A stretch of 64,000 nt of DNA from Burkholderia pseudomultivorans (GTDB lineage Bacteria; Pseudomonadota; Gammaproteobacteria; Burkholderiales; Burkholderiaceae), in NCBI RefSeq assembly GCF_001718415.1, contig NZ_CP013378.1:992001-1056000 (forward strand), in the 5' to 3' direction. Below, piece by piece: positions 27,449 through 36,456 of the stretch (positions are counted from its first letter, which is position 1; every line of letters begins with the position of its first letter). Position numbers and translations under genes: made by a program. Under the pieces are notes generated by a model. That model worked only from the letters and a program-made list of their open reading frames with translations. It did not search any database and was not told where the DNA came from.

Positions 27449-28351
27449 ATGATCATCGACACCAGCTGTTACCCGACGAATCTCGTCGACCTCGCGTGGC
27501 GTCACGACGGCCCGCCGTTCACCGGCGAGCGCCTGATCGAGACGATGAACGGCCCGTTCCTCATCAACGGCAAGCCGCGCCGCGTCGACAAGGCGTTCAT
27601 CCAGCCGCCGCAAGGCAACACCATCTATACCTATACCGACGGCGAAAAGTCGGGCACCGAGTCGATCGATGCCTACATGGCGTATACGGTCGAGATGGTG
27701 CGCAAGCATCCCGACCGCTTCATCGGCTGCTTCGTCTACAACCCGCGCTGCGGCGTGGAGAACGGCGTCAATGCGATCGATCACTACGTGCGCAAGCTCG
27801 GCTTCAAGATGGTGCAGTTCCAGGCCAACATGCATGCGTACCGCCCCGACCGCGCGCTCGACTGGCTGCGCCCCGCGCTGAAGAAATGCGCGGAACTCGG
27901 CGTGCTCGTGAAGCTGCACACCGGCGACGGCCCGTACAGCATCCCGACCGAGTGGGTGCCGATGATCAAGGAATTCCCGACGGTCAATTTCATCATGGCG
28001 CACTTCGGTGTGCAGACGGGCGGCGTCTACTGTTTCGAGCCGTTCCAGCTCGCGATGGACCTGCCGAACGTGTACTGCGAATCGGGCTGGTGCCTGCAGT
28101 CGCGCATCGTCGAATTCGCGAAAGTGCTGCCGAAACACAAGATCCTGTTCGGCTCCGACACGCCGCCGAACGAACCGGGCATGTGGCTGCGCCTGCTCGA
28201 AGTGCTGTGCTTCGAGCCGCCGCAGGGGATGAATCTCGACGAGGACACGCTCGAGGATTACCTCGGCAACAACACCGCGCGGATGATCGGCCTCGAACCG
28301 ACGCCCGCACCACGCACCGTCGAAGAAGCGAAAGCGCTGCTCGCCGCCTGA
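27449..28351 (+). CDS. amidohydrolase-2 (ACMSD-type) paralogue lacking the HxH metal motif
   Basis: 300 residues, TIM-barrel amidohydrolase of the ACMSD/gamma-resorcylate-decarboxylase group. Where the family has a metal-binding HxH at the end of strand 1, this protein reads MIIDTSCYPTNL (Ser6-Cys7-Tyr8), while the tandem paralogue at 28384 has DTHLHP. The other ligands remain: His157 (LHTGDGP), His185 (AHFG) and Asp237 (FGSDTPP). So metal binding is altered or lost, although Cys7 might substitute. First gene of the operon, AAGGAG ribosome site, 32 bp before its paralogue. It could be a non-catalytic partner subunit or a divergent enzyme. Confidence 0.87.
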   Translation: MIIDTSCYPTNLVDLAWRHDGPPFTGERLIETMNGPFLINGKPRRVDKAFIQPPQGNTIYTYTDGEKSGTESIDAYMAYTVEMVRKHPDRFIGCFVYNPRCGVENGVNAIDHYVRKLGFKMVQFQANMHAYRPDRALDWLRPALKKCAELGVLVKLHTGDGPYSIPTEWVPMIKEFPTVNFIMAHFGVQTGGVYCFEPFQLAMDLPNVYCESGWCLQSRIVEFAKVLPKHKILFGSDTPPNEPGMWLRLLEVLCFEPPQGMNLDEDTLEDYLGNNTARMIGLEPTPAPRTVEEAKALLAA

Positions 28352-28383
28352 GCCGGCGCCCCCTCCCGATTCCGGAGCATTGC

Positions 28384-29289
28384 ATGATCATCGATACGCA
28401 CCTGCACCCGACCAACCTCGTCGACGAGGCCTGGCGCCATACCGGCGAACCGTTCACCGGCGAACGCCTGCTGAAGATGATGGACGGCCCGTACATCATC
28501 AACGGCAAGCCGCGCCGCATCGACATGGGCTTCATCCAGCCGCCGCCCGGCAACACCGGCTATCGCGACGGCAACCGCCGCGGCCGCGAAGGTATCCGCG
28601 ACTACATGGCGTACATCGCCGAACTGACGCAGAAGTACCCCGACCGCTTCATCGGCAACTTCACGTACAACCCGCGCTGGGGCCCGGAGAACGGCGCGGC
28701 CGAGCTCGAGTTCCATATCAGGGAGTACGGCTTCAAGATGGTGAAGCTGCACGCGAACATGCACGGCTACCGGCCCGATCGCGCGCTCGACTGGCTGCGC
28801 CCGGCGATGAAGGTCTGCGCGAAGTACAACATCGTCGTGCTGATTCATACCGGCGACGGGCCTTACACCATTCCGACGCAGTTCTACCCGATCATCCGTG
28901 AGTTTCCGATGGTGAACTTCATCATCGGTCACTTCGGGATCCAGACGGGCGGCAACTACTCGTTCGAGGCGTTCTGGATGGCGATGGACACGCCGAACGT
29001 CTATTGCGAGTCGGGCTGGTGCTACCAGTCGCGGATCGTCGAGTTCGCGCGCGAGCTGCCGCGCAACAAGATCGTGTTCGGCACCGATTCGCCGCCGAAC
29101 GAGCCCGGCATGTGGCTGCGCGAACTGGAAATGCTGTGCGGGCCCGCGCCGCAGGGGATGGATCTCGACGAAGACGGCCTCGAGGATTACATGGGCAACA
29201 ACATCGCCCGCCTCGTCGGCATCGAGCCGACCAAGCCGCCGAAGGATCTCGCCGAAGCGGAACTGCGCCTGAAGGCGACCTACGTGTAA
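28384..29289 (+). CDS. amidohydrolase-2 (ACMSD-type hydrolase/decarboxylase)
   Basis: 301 residues, about 60% similar by eye to the preceding gene along its whole length. Complete metal site: His6 and His8 (DTHLHP), His155 (IHTGDGP), His183 (GHFG) and Asp235 (FGTDSPP). The family contains non-oxidative decarboxylases (ACMSD, isoorotate and resorcylate decarboxylases) and hydrolases; which one this is cannot be decided. Its position next to UbiD/UbiX, a metal GTPase and a nucleobase permease suggests action on a carboxylated heterocycle. The NGKPRR and NMHGYRPDRALDWLRPA segments are shared with the paralogue. Confidence 0.9.
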   Translation: MIIDTHLHPTNLVDEAWRHTGEPFTGERLLKMMDGPYIINGKPRRIDMGFIQPPPGNTGYRDGNRRGREGIRDYMAYIAELTQKYPDRFIGNFTYNPRWGPENGAAELEFHIREYGFKMVKLHANMHGYRPDRALDWLRPAMKVCAKYNIVVLIHTGDGPYTIPTQFYPIIREFPMVNFIIGHFGIQTGGNYSFEAFWMAMDTPNVYCESGWCYQSRIVEFARELPRNKIVFGTDSPPNEPGMWLRELEMLCGPAPQGMDLDEDGLEDYMGNNIARLVGIEPTKPPKDLAEAELRLKATYV

Positions 29290-29366
29290 CGCGCCGGCTT
29301 CCGGATCGCATGCTCGCACGCAGGTGCGATCCGGTCTTTCCTTTTCCGCATCCGACGGAGTGCATC

Positions 29367-30761
29367 ATGGCGTCCAGCCTTTTCGCCGAGCAGCAGGATT
29401 TCCACCATTTCGCGAACACGTATCGCGAACGCTTTCCGGACGACGTGCTGACGATCGCGCAGCCGCTGTCCGCCGACCAGGACGTCACGGCCGTCGTCGC
29501 GTCGCTCGCCGCGCGCGGCCGGCACGAGATGCTCGTATGCGAGCGCGTCGACGGCCTGTCGACACCGCTCGTCACCAACGTATTCGCATCCCGCACGCGG
29601 ATCGGCCGCTTGTTCGGCACCGATGCGAACGGCCTGTTCGACGCCTGGCAGCAGCGCGCGAACGCGCCGGTCGCGCCGGTCGTCGTGCCGCATGGCCCGG
29701 TGCTCGATCATATTGTCGAAGGCGACGCGGTCGACCTCGCGCAGCTGCCGATGATCCGCCACTTCGAAACCGACCGCGGCCCGTACGTAACCAATGCGGT
29801 GATCGTCGCCGAAGATCCGGTCACCGGTGTCGCGAACCTCAGCTATCACCGCTCGATGCCGCATGCGCGCAACGCGCTGGCGACGAGCCTGCATTCGCGC
29901 GGCCATCTGTGGCGCATGCTGCAAACCGCGCAAGCGCGCGGCGATACGCTGAAGGTCGCGATGGTGATCGGCGCGCATCCGCTGTTCATGCTGGCCGCCG
30001 CCGCGCGCGTGCCGTTCGGGGCGGACGAGCGCGCGCTCGCGGGCGGCCTGTTCGGCGCGCCGCTGCAGCTCGTGCGCACGCCGCGGCATGGCATCGGCGT
30101 GCCGGCCGCCGCCGAGTTCGTGCTCGAAGGCACGATCGATCCGCACGCGCATGCCGAAGAAGGCCCGTTCGGCGAATTCACCGGCTACTCGTCGGATCGC
30201 TCGACCAACAACGTGCTGCGCGTCGACACGATGATGCGGCGCGACGACGCCTGGCTCGTCGACGTGGTCGGCGGCCCGTACGCGGAACATCTGACGCTCG
30301 CGCGCCTGCCGCGCGAAGCCGAGATGAGCGAGAAGCTGAAGGCGCGCTTCCCGGCCGTCACCGCGATCCACTATCCGAATTCCGGCACGCACTTCCACTG
30401 CTATGTCGCGCTGAAACAGACGCGCGACGGCGAGGCGCGCCAGATCATGCTCGCGCTGCTCGGCTGGGATCCTTATCTGAAGAACGTCGTCGCCGTCGAC
30501 AGCGACGTCGACATCGACGACGACGCGCAAGTGCTGTGGGCGATCGCCACGCACTTCCAGCCGCATCGCGACCTGTTCGTGGTCGACGGCCTGCCGGGCA
30601 GCCCGCTCGACCCGTCGTCGTCCGCCGACGGCACCACGTCGCGGATGGGGATCGATGCGACGCGCGGCTCGCACTTCGACGGCGTGCGTGCCCGCGTCGG
30701 CGATGCCGCGATGCGGCGCGCCGCCGCCCTGCTCGCATCGGCCGCCGGAGCCGCACGATGA
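29367..30761 (+). CDS. UbiD-family (prenylated-FMN) decarboxylase
   Basis: Reversible decarboxylase using prenylated FMN. 464 residues from ATG 29367 ([24 protein letters not shown] at 6 bp). The frame is open further upstream but that overlaps the amidohydrolase gene. UbiD landmarks: [14 protein letters not shown] with the conserved Arg, the [25 protein letters not shown] segment carrying the catalytic Glu pair with Arg, and [18 protein letters not shown] near the C-terminus. The next gene, overlapping by 4 bp, is the UbiX-type enzyme that makes its cofactor. Substrate unknown; not the ubiquinone UbiD by context. Confidence 0.92.
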   Translation: MASSLFAEQQDFHHFANTYRERFPDDVLTIAQPLSADQDVTAVVASLAARGRHEMLVCERVDGLSTPLVTNVFASRTRIGRLFGTDANGLFDAWQQRANAPVAPVVVPHGPVLDHIVEGDAVDLAQLPMIRHFETDRGPYVTNAVIVAEDPVTGVANLSYHRSMPHARNALATSLHSRGHLWRMLQTAQARGDTLKVAMVIGAHPLFMLAAAARVPFGADERALAGGLFGAPLQLVRTPRHGIGVPAAAEFVLEGTIDPHAHAEEGPFGEFTGYSSDRSTNNVLRVDTMMRRDDAWLVDVVGGPYAEHLTLARLPREAEMSEKLKARFPAVTAIHYPNSGTHFHCYVALKQTRDGEARQIMLALLGWDPYLKNVVAVDSDVDIDDDAQVLWAIATHFQPHRDLFVVDGLPGSPLDPSSSADGTTSRMGIDATRGSHFDGVRARVGDAAMRRAAALLASAAGAAR

Positions 30762-31360
30762 GCGCGCGGCGACTCGTGGTCGGCATCAGCGGCGCGTCCG
30801 GTTTCGTATACGGGATGCGGCTGCTGGCGATGCTGCGCGATCTCGATATCGAGACGCACGTCGTCGTGTCGCGTGCGGCCGCGCTGACGATGACGCACGA
30901 GACCGACCACAAGCTCGCCGACGTCGCCGCGCGGGCAAGCGTGCTCTATCGCAGCGACGACATCGCCGCGCCGATTTCGAGCGGCTCGTTCCGCACGCTC
31001 GGGATGATCGTCGCGCCGTGCTCGATGAAGACGCTCGCCGAAATCGCGACCGGCATGTCGTCGGGCCTGATTTCACGCGCGGCCGACGTCGTGCTGAAGG
31101 AGCGCCGCCGGCTCGTGCTGCTCGCCCGCGAGACACCGTACACGCTCACGCATCTGCGCAACATGACGACCGTCACCGAGATGGGCGCGATCGTCGCGCC
31201 GCCGGTGCCGGCCTTCTACGCACGCCCCGCTTCGCTCGACCGGATGATCGATCACACGCTCGGCCGCGTGCTCGACCTGTTCGATCTCGATTCCCGCACC
31301 GTCCATCGCTGGAAGGAACACGCATCGCAGCCCAACCTGCTCAACGGAGACGCATCATGA
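30758..31360 (+). CDS. ubiX: UbiX-family flavin prenyltransferase
   Basis: Makes prenylated FMN from FMN and dimethylallyl phosphate. 200 residues, the normal length. [15 protein letters not shown] (residues 9-23) is the family FMN-binding start; [29 protein letters not shown] and [18 protein letters not shown] are the other conserved segments. Start ATG overlaps the UbiD stop (ATGA) and its own stop overlaps the next start, so three genes are translationally coupled. It is most likely dedicated to the adjacent UbiD decarboxylase; a second, housekeeping ubiX would be expected elsewhere. Confidence 0.92.
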   Translation: MSARRLVVGISGASGFVYGMRLLAMLRDLDIETHVVVSRAAALTMTHETDHKLADVAARASVLYRSDDIAAPISSGSFRTLGMIVAPCSMKTLAEIATGMSSGLISRAADVVLKERRRLVLLARETPYTLTHLRNMTTVTEMGAIVAPPVPAFYARPASLDRMIDHTLGRVLDLFDLDSRTVHRWKEHASQPNLLNGDAS

Positions 31361-32454
31361 CCCATATCCACACCACCCACAGCGACGTCCAGAAGATTCC
31401 GGTCACCGTGCTCACCGGCTTTCTCGGCGCGGGCAAGACCACGCTGCTCAACTACATCCTGCGCGAGAAACACGGTCGCAAGATCGCGGTGATCGAGAAC
31501 GAGTTCGGCGAGATCGGCATCGACGGCGGGCTCGTGCTCGAATCGACCGAGGAAATCTACGAGATGACCAACGGCTGCGTGTGCTGCGTCGGCGCGGTGC
31601 GCGAGGATCTGGTGCGCATCGTGCGGATGCTGGTCCAGCGGCCCGACCGGCTCGATCACATCATCGTCGAGACGAGCGGGCTCGCCGATCCGTATCCGGT
31701 CGCACAGACGTTCTTTCTCGACGATCCGATCGCGAAGGAGGTCGCGCTCGACGCGGTCGTCACGATGGTCGATGCGAAGCATATCCGCGCGCATCTCGAC
31801 GACCTCGTGCTCGACGGCCGCGACAACCAGGCGGTCGACCAGATCGTCTGCGCGGACCGGATCGTGATCAACAAGGTCGACCTGGTCGATGCGCCGTCGA
31901 TCGATGCGCTGACCGCGCGGCTGCGCGAGCTGAATACGACCGCCGAGATCGTCACGTCGAGCTATGCGCAGGTCGACCTCGACCGGATTCTCGGCATCGG
32001 CGCCAACGAATTCGCGCAGATCCTCGTCGAAAGCGACGGACTGCATGCCGACGAGCACGCTCATGCGGACGAGCACGGCGCACATGCGCACGACGAGCAC
32101 GATGCGCACGACGGGCACGAAGACCACGATCATCACGAACATGACGACAGCGTGTCGTCGGTCGGCATCGAGGTCGACGCGGACGTCGATCTCGACGCGC
32201 TCGAAGCCTGGCTCGGCGAACTGCGCAACGCCGACACCGCAAACCTGTTCCGCATGAAAGGCATCCTCGCCGTGCACGGCCGCGCGCAGCGTTACGTGCT
32301 GCAAGGCGTGCACGGCGTGATCGAACTGCGCGCCGCGCAGGCGTGGGGGTGCGAGCCGCGCTCGTCGCGCATCGTTTTCATCGGCCGCGATCTCGATCGC
32401 GCCGCGCTGACCGACCGTTTCCATGCCTGTCTCGCCGCATCGGTCGCGGCCTGA
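31357..32454 (+). CDS. CobW/COG0523-family metal-chaperone GTPase
   Basis: 365 residues. Walker [10 protein letters not shown] at 21-29, the metal-binding CxCC motif GCVCC (Cys74, Cys76, Cys77), VETSGLADP (Walker B region) and NKVD for guanine specificity; C-terminal CobW domain about 275-355. Between them is a histidine-rich loop (about 229-262, [18 protein letters not shown]) that could hold several zinc or other divalent ions. The coupling by ATGA overlap to ubiX and position after two metal-dependent amidohydrolases suggest it delivers metal to one of them or to the deaminase at 33964. Confidence 0.92.
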   Translation: MTHIHTTHSDVQKIPVTVLTGFLGAGKTTLLNYILREKHGRKIAVIENEFGEIGIDGGLVLESTEEIYEMTNGCVCCVGAVREDLVRIVRMLVQRPDRLDHIIVETSGLADPYPVAQTFFLDDPIAKEVALDAVVTMVDAKHIRAHLDDLVLDGRDNQAVDQIVCADRIVINKVDLVDAPSIDALTARLRELNTTAEIVTSSYAQVDLDRILGIGANEFAQILVESDGLHADEHAHADEHGAHAHDEHDAHDGHEDHDHHEHDDSVSSVGIEVDADVDLDALEAWLGELRNADTANLFRMKGILAVHGRAQRYVLQGVHGVIELRAAQAWGCEPRSSRIVFIGRDLDRAALTDRFHACLAASVAA

Positions 32455-32512
32455 CGGGACGCCCGGCGGACGCAGCGCGTCCGCCCGATAACGAACATCA
32501 GGAGACATGCCC

Positions 32513-33886
32513 ATGAACTCTGCCTCACATCCCGTCGACCGGATGCTGCCGCGCCGCCAGATGCTGACGCTCGGCCTGCAACACATGCTCGTCGCCTATA
32601 TCGGCGCGATCGCGGTGCCGCTGATCGTCGCGTCCGCGCTGAAGATGTCGCCCGCCGACACGACCGTCCTGATCAGCACCGCGTTGTTCTGCTCCGGCAT
32701 CTCGACGATCCTGCAGACGGTCGGCGTCTGGAAGCTGGGCGTGCGCCTGCCGATCCTGCAGGGCGTCGCGTTCAGCAGCGTCGGCCCCGTGATCGCGATC
32801 GGGCTGACGCCCGGCGTCGGGTTCGCGGGCGTCTGCGGCGCGGTGATCGGCGCCGGCATCGTCACGACCTTCGCCGCGCCGCTGGTCGGCCGGCTGCGCC
32901 GGCTGTTCCCGCCGGTCGTCACCGGCTGCATCGTCACGGTGATCGGGCTGCAGCTGTTTCCGGTCGCGTACCAGTGGGCCGGCGGCGGCGACGCCGCGAA
33001 ACTGCGCTTCGGCGATCTGTCCTTCCTCGCGGTCGCACTCGTCGTCGCGATCGTGATCCTCGCGGTCAACCGCTTCGCGAACGCGTTCCTGCGCAACCTG
33101 TCGGTGCTGATCGGGCTCGTGGCGGGCAGCCTGCTCGCGATCGCGCTCGGGATGGGCAATTTCTCGAACGTCGGGGCAGCGCCGTGGTTCACGGTGCCCT
33201 ACCCGTTTCATTTCGGCACGCCGGTGTTCGCGATCGTGCCGGTGCTGACGATGGTCGTCGTGATGATCGTGCAGATGGTCGAGTCGATGGGGCTGTTCGT
33301 CGCGATCGGCGATATCGTCGAGAAGCAGGTGAGCGAGGACGACGTGGTACGCGGCCTGCGCGCGAACGGCATCGCCAGCGCGATCGCGGGCACCTTTGCC
33401 GCGTTTCCGTTCATCGCGTTCATGGAGAACGTCGGGCTCGTGATCCTGACCGGCGTGCGCAGCCGCTGGATCGTCGCGGTCAGCGGCGTGCTGATGTGCG
33501 TGGTCGCGCTCGTGCCGAAGATCGGCGCGGTGGTCGCCTCGACGCCGTCGGCCGCGCTCGGCGGCGCGGGCATCGCGATGTTCGGCGTGGTCGTCGCCGC
33601 CGGCGTGCAGACGCTCGCGAAAGTCGACTTCGAGGGCAACCGCTACAACGTGCTGATCGTCGGCTTCACGATCGCGACCGCGCTGATTCCGGTGATGGCG
33701 CCGAAGGTGTTCGCGCACATGCCCGACTGGACACAGCCGTTCCTGCATAGCGGCGTCGTGCTCGCGTGCCTCGTGTCGGTCGTGCTCAACGCGCTGCTGA
33801 ACGGCGTGCAGGCTGCCGAACCCGGCGAAGCGCACGTCGCCGCCGACGCCGCGCATCGCGGCCCGATGGCGCGCGAATGCGAATGA
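32513..33886 (+). CDS. NCS2-family nucleobase (uracil/xanthine) permease
   Basis: Proton-coupled nucleobase uptake, inner membrane, about 14 TM segments. 457 residues from ATG 32513, chosen over 32507 because AGGAG sits 8 bp before it. Family marks: QHMLVAYIGAIAVPLIVASAL at the N-terminus, the QGVAFSSVGPVIAIG segment, MVQMVESMGLFVAIGDIVEK with the substrate-contact Glu in TM8 and the FPFIAFMENVGLVILTGVRSRW segment (normally PNTTFSQNVG) in TM10, where the usual QN of xanthine carriers is EN. The substrate of this operon is therefore likely a purine- or pyrimidine-like ring. Confidence 0.9.
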   Translation: MNSASHPVDRMLPRRQMLTLGLQHMLVAYIGAIAVPLIVASALKMSPADTTVLISTALFCSGISTILQTVGVWKLGVRLPILQGVAFSSVGPVIAIGLTPGVGFAGVCGAVIGAGIVTTFAAPLVGRLRRLFPPVVTGCIVTVIGLQLFPVAYQWAGGGDAAKLRFGDLSFLAVALVVAIVILAVNRFANAFLRNLSVLIGLVAGSLLAIALGMGNFSNVGAAPWFTVPYPFHFGTPVFAIVPVLTMVVVMIVQMVESMGLFVAIGDIVEKQVSEDDVVRGLRANGIASAIAGTFAAFPFIAFMENVGLVILTGVRSRWIVAVSGVLMCVVALVPKIGAVVASTPSAALGGAGIAMFGVVVAAGVQTLAKVDFEGNRYNVLIVGFTIATALIPVMAPKVFAHMPDWTQPFLHSGVVLACLVSVVLNALLNGVQAAEPGEAHVAADAAHRGPMARECE

Positions 33887-33963
33887 ATCCCGCCGCGCCG
33901 CGCACGGCGTCGAGCCGGCGCGCGGCGCACGAGGTCCCACACCATGCAGAGGAAAAACGAATC

Positions 33964-35346
33964 GTGAGCCTGCCCTCTTCTTCGCTGTTGATCCGCCATC
34001 CGATCGCGGTCATGAGCGGTCGCGCCGGCGACGCCGCGCGGCTCGGCCGCCCCGACATCCGCATCCGCGACGGCCGGATCGAATCGATCGCGCCCGATCT
34101 CGCGCCGCTGCCCGACGAGCGCGTAATTGACGCACAGGACTGCGTCGTCTATCCGGGCTGGATCAACACGCATCACCATCTGTTCCAGAACCTGCTGAAG
34201 GCCGTTCCGGCCGGCATCAACGCCGATCTTCAGGCATGGCTCGCGGCCGTGCCGTATCCGCGCGTCGCGCGCTTCACGCCGGACCTCGCCCGCATCGCCG
34301 CGCGGCTCGGCTTCGCGGAACTGCTGCTGTCGGGCGTCACGACCTGCGCCGATCACCATTATCTGTATCACGCCGGCGGCACGACCGAGACCGGCGATCT
34401 GCTGTTCGACGAGGCCGCGAACTTCGGCATGCGCTTCGTGCTGTGCCGCGGCGGCGCGTTGCAGGCGGCCGGCGACCATCCCGGCTTCGCCGGCACCGCG
34501 CTGCAGCCCGAGACGCTCGACCAGATGCTCGCGGACATCGAGCGGCTGAAGGCACGCTATCACGACGCGAGCGCCGCATCGATGCGCCGCGTGGTGGTCG
34601 CGCCAACCACGCCGACCTTCTCGCTGCCGCCCGCGCTGCTGCCTGAAGTCGCGCGCGCCGCGCGCGGGATGGGCCTGCGGCTGCACTCGCACCTGTCGGA
34701 GACGACGCGCTACGTCGATTTCTGCCGCGAGCGCTACGGCAAGCTGCCGGTCGAGTTCGTCGCCGATCACGAATGGCTCGGTCCCGACGTATGGTTCGCG
34801 CACCTGGTCCATCTCGAACCGAACGAGATCGCGATGCTCGCCGAGACCGGCACCGGCTGCGCGCACTGCCCCGTCAGCAACGCGCGACTCGGCAGCGGGA
34901 TCGCGCCCGCGCCGCGCATGGCATCCGCCGGCGTGCCGGTCTCGCTCGGCGTGGATGGCGTTGCGTCGAACGAATCGGGCAGCATGACGCACGAAGCGAA
35001 TTTCGCATGGCTCGTGCATCGCGCCGCACATGGCGCGTCGGCCACCACTGCAGAGGAAGTGCTGCACTGGGGCACGCAGGGCGGCGCGCGCGTGCTCGGG
35101 CTCGGCGCGGTCGGCACGCTCGAAGTCGGGCAGGCTGCCGACCTCGTGCTGTACGACGTGAGCGGCCCGCGCTTCAACGGCTTCCACGACCATGCAATCG
35201 CGCCGGTCGTGGCGGGCGAACCCGCGCCGGTCCGATACAGCATCGTGAACGGCCGCGTCGTCGTCGACGACGGCGAGATCCCGGGGCTCGACCTGCCCGC
35301 ACTGCGCCGCGCTGCCGCCGACGCAGTGCGGCAGTTGCTCGATTGA
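33964..35346 (+). CDS. amidohydrolase, 8-oxoguanine-deaminase/TrzN-like
   Basis: Zinc amidohydrolase that removes an amino or other leaving group from a heteroaromatic ring. 460 residues from GTG 33964; GAGG lies about 12 bp upstream and the in-frame region above it is not homologous. Metal and active-site motifs: NTHHHLFQN (HxH), ADHHYLYHAGG, LHSHLSETTRYVDF (His and Glu), FAHLVHL, CAHCPVSNARLGSG and LGVDGVASNESGSM (Asp). The order and spacing resemble 8-oxoguanine deaminases of pseudomonads. Lies 77 bp after the nucleobase permease and 14 bp before the racemase-family gene. Confidence 0.89.
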   Translation: MSLPSSSLLIRHPIAVMSGRAGDAARLGRPDIRIRDGRIESIAPDLAPLPDERVIDAQDCVVYPGWINTHHHLFQNLLKAVPAGINADLQAWLAAVPYPRVARFTPDLARIAARLGFAELLLSGVTTCADHHYLYHAGGTTETGDLLFDEAANFGMRFVLCRGGALQAAGDHPGFAGTALQPETLDQMLADIERLKARYHDASAASMRRVVVAPTTPTFSLPPALLPEVARAARGMGLRLHSHLSETTRYVDFCRERYGKLPVEFVADHEWLGPDVWFAHLVHLEPNEIAMLAETGTGCAHCPVSNARLGSGIAPAPRMASAGVPVSLGVDGVASNESGSMTHEANFAWLVHRAAHGASATTAEEVLHWGTQGGARVLGLGAVGTLEVGQAADLVLYDVSGPRFNGFHDHAIAPVVAGEPAPVRYSIVNGRVVVDDGEIPGLDLPALRRAAADAVRQLLD

Positions 35347-35360
35347 GCGGAGGCCATCCG

Positions 35361-36086
35361 GTGATTTCGCGCATCCGCATCGGCATCCTGACGCCGTCGT
35401 CCAACACCGCGCTCGAACCGCTGACCTCGGCAATCGTCGCCGAACTGCCGAACGTCAGCGTGCATTTCGCGCGCTTCACCGTGACCGAGATCGCGTTGAG
35501 TGCGGCCGCGCTCGACCAGTTCGACGCGGAGCGCATTCTCGTCGCGGCCCGGCAGCTCGCAGACGCGCGCGTCGACGTGATCGGCTGGAGCGGCACATCG
35601 GCCGGCTGGCTCGGCTTCGAGCGCGACGCCGCACTATGCCGCGCGATCGAGCAGGCGACGGGCATTCCCGCGACGACCTCCGTGCTCGCGCTCAACGAAT
35701 TGCTCGAACGAACCGGCGTGCGGCGGCTCGGCCTCGTCACCCCCTATCTCGACGACGTGCAGCAGCGCATCGTCCGTCAGTACGCGCAGCTCGGCATCGA
35801 TTGCGTGGCCGAACGCCATCTGGGGCTGCGCGACAACTACAGCTTCGCGGAAGTACCGGACACGCAGATCGCCGCGCTGATGCGCAACACCGCGCAGGCA
35901 AGGCCCGATGCCGTCGCGACGTTCTGCACGAACCTGCACGCCGCCCATCTGGCCGCGCCGTTCGAGCAGGCGACCGGGATCCCGGCGTACGACACGGTGT
36001 CGACGGTCGTGTGGAAGGCGCTGCGGATGGTGGATGTCGATACGCGGGTGTTGCGAAGGTGGGGGCAGCTGTTTTCGGTCAGTTGA
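35361..36086 (+). CDS. Asp/Glu-racemase-superfamily protein, arylmalonate-decarboxylase-like
   Basis: 241 residues from GTG 35361, with GGAGG 7 bp upstream. TPSSNTALEP near the N-terminus is typical of the maleate isomerase/AMDase group. Racemases and maleate isomerases have a cysteine in each half; here the first half has WSGTSAG (Gly78-Thr79-Ser80) where the first Cys would be, and only Cys189 (FCTNLHA) remains in the second half. This Gly-Thr-Ser plus single-Cys pattern is that of arylmalonate decarboxylase (Gly74 and Cys188 in the Bordetella enzyme). A decarboxylase role is thus favoured over racemisation. Last gene of the operon that starts at 27449. Confidence 0.88.
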   Translation: MISRIRIGILTPSSNTALEPLTSAIVAELPNVSVHFARFTVTEIALSAAALDQFDAERILVAARQLADARVDVIGWSGTSAGWLGFERDAALCRAIEQATGIPATTSVLALNELLERTGVRRLGLVTPYLDDVQQRIVRQYAQLGIDCVAERHLGLRDNYSFAEVPDTQIAALMRNTAQARPDAVATFCTNLHAAHLAAPFEQATGIPAYDTVSTVVWKALRMVDVDTRVLRRWGQLFSVS

Positions 36087-36205
36087 CGGGGCTGTCGATG
36101 CGCGCTGACCATCGGCCGTGCCAGATTGAGGATGCGGGCAGCGGCCGCCATCGTGCAGCTCCCGACGACCCGCGCACAAGCGCGCATCGCGGCGTGTAGA
36201 TCCAT
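36087..36205 (-). pseudogene. remnant of a LysR-family gene (N-terminal helix-turn-helix only)
   Basis: From ATG 36205 the minus strand reads MDLHAAMRACARVVG, then AAAARILNLARPMVSAH, a clear match to the start of a LysR-family winged helix (compare the common MDxLxAMRxFxRVVExGS...AAARxLxLxRPxVS). After about 36 residues similarity ends and the frame runs into the 3' end of the racemase-family gene. No recognition-helix continuation or effector domain exists. The 250 bp above it (36206-36456) have lower coding character and contain nothing I recognise. Confidence 0.65.
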
Positions 36206-36456
36206 GACGTAGAAGCTTGAATTCGATCGGAGGGTGAGGCTCGAAACCGACCGCGAACGACCGACACCACGCACCCGCATCGTGTTCGGCCGCCCGATCG
36301 CAGGCGGCAGCAGGCATGTCGAGGTCGTCTGGTACAAACGACTCGACATCCGCATGGAATGAGCATCGAGGCTCGGCGCACTGAAGACGTTGATATGGCA
36401 GCAGAGGGTTCCGCTACGTACGACAATTTGAACAGGCCGCGCCGTTCGTCGCGACA
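36206..36456. other. non-coding spacer upstream of the LysR remnant
   Basis: Part of a 370-bp stretch without an intact gene between the racemase-family gene and the next LysR gene. Six-frame reading gives only short frames without ribosome sites; together with the LysR remnant it looks like a decayed segment. Confidence 0.45.

Noticed and set aside
36209..36360. 49-codon plus-strand frame ending YKRLDIRME
   Set aside because: Looks slightly protein-like but has no ribosome site and no similarity I can name; may be a remnant of another gene but not supportable.
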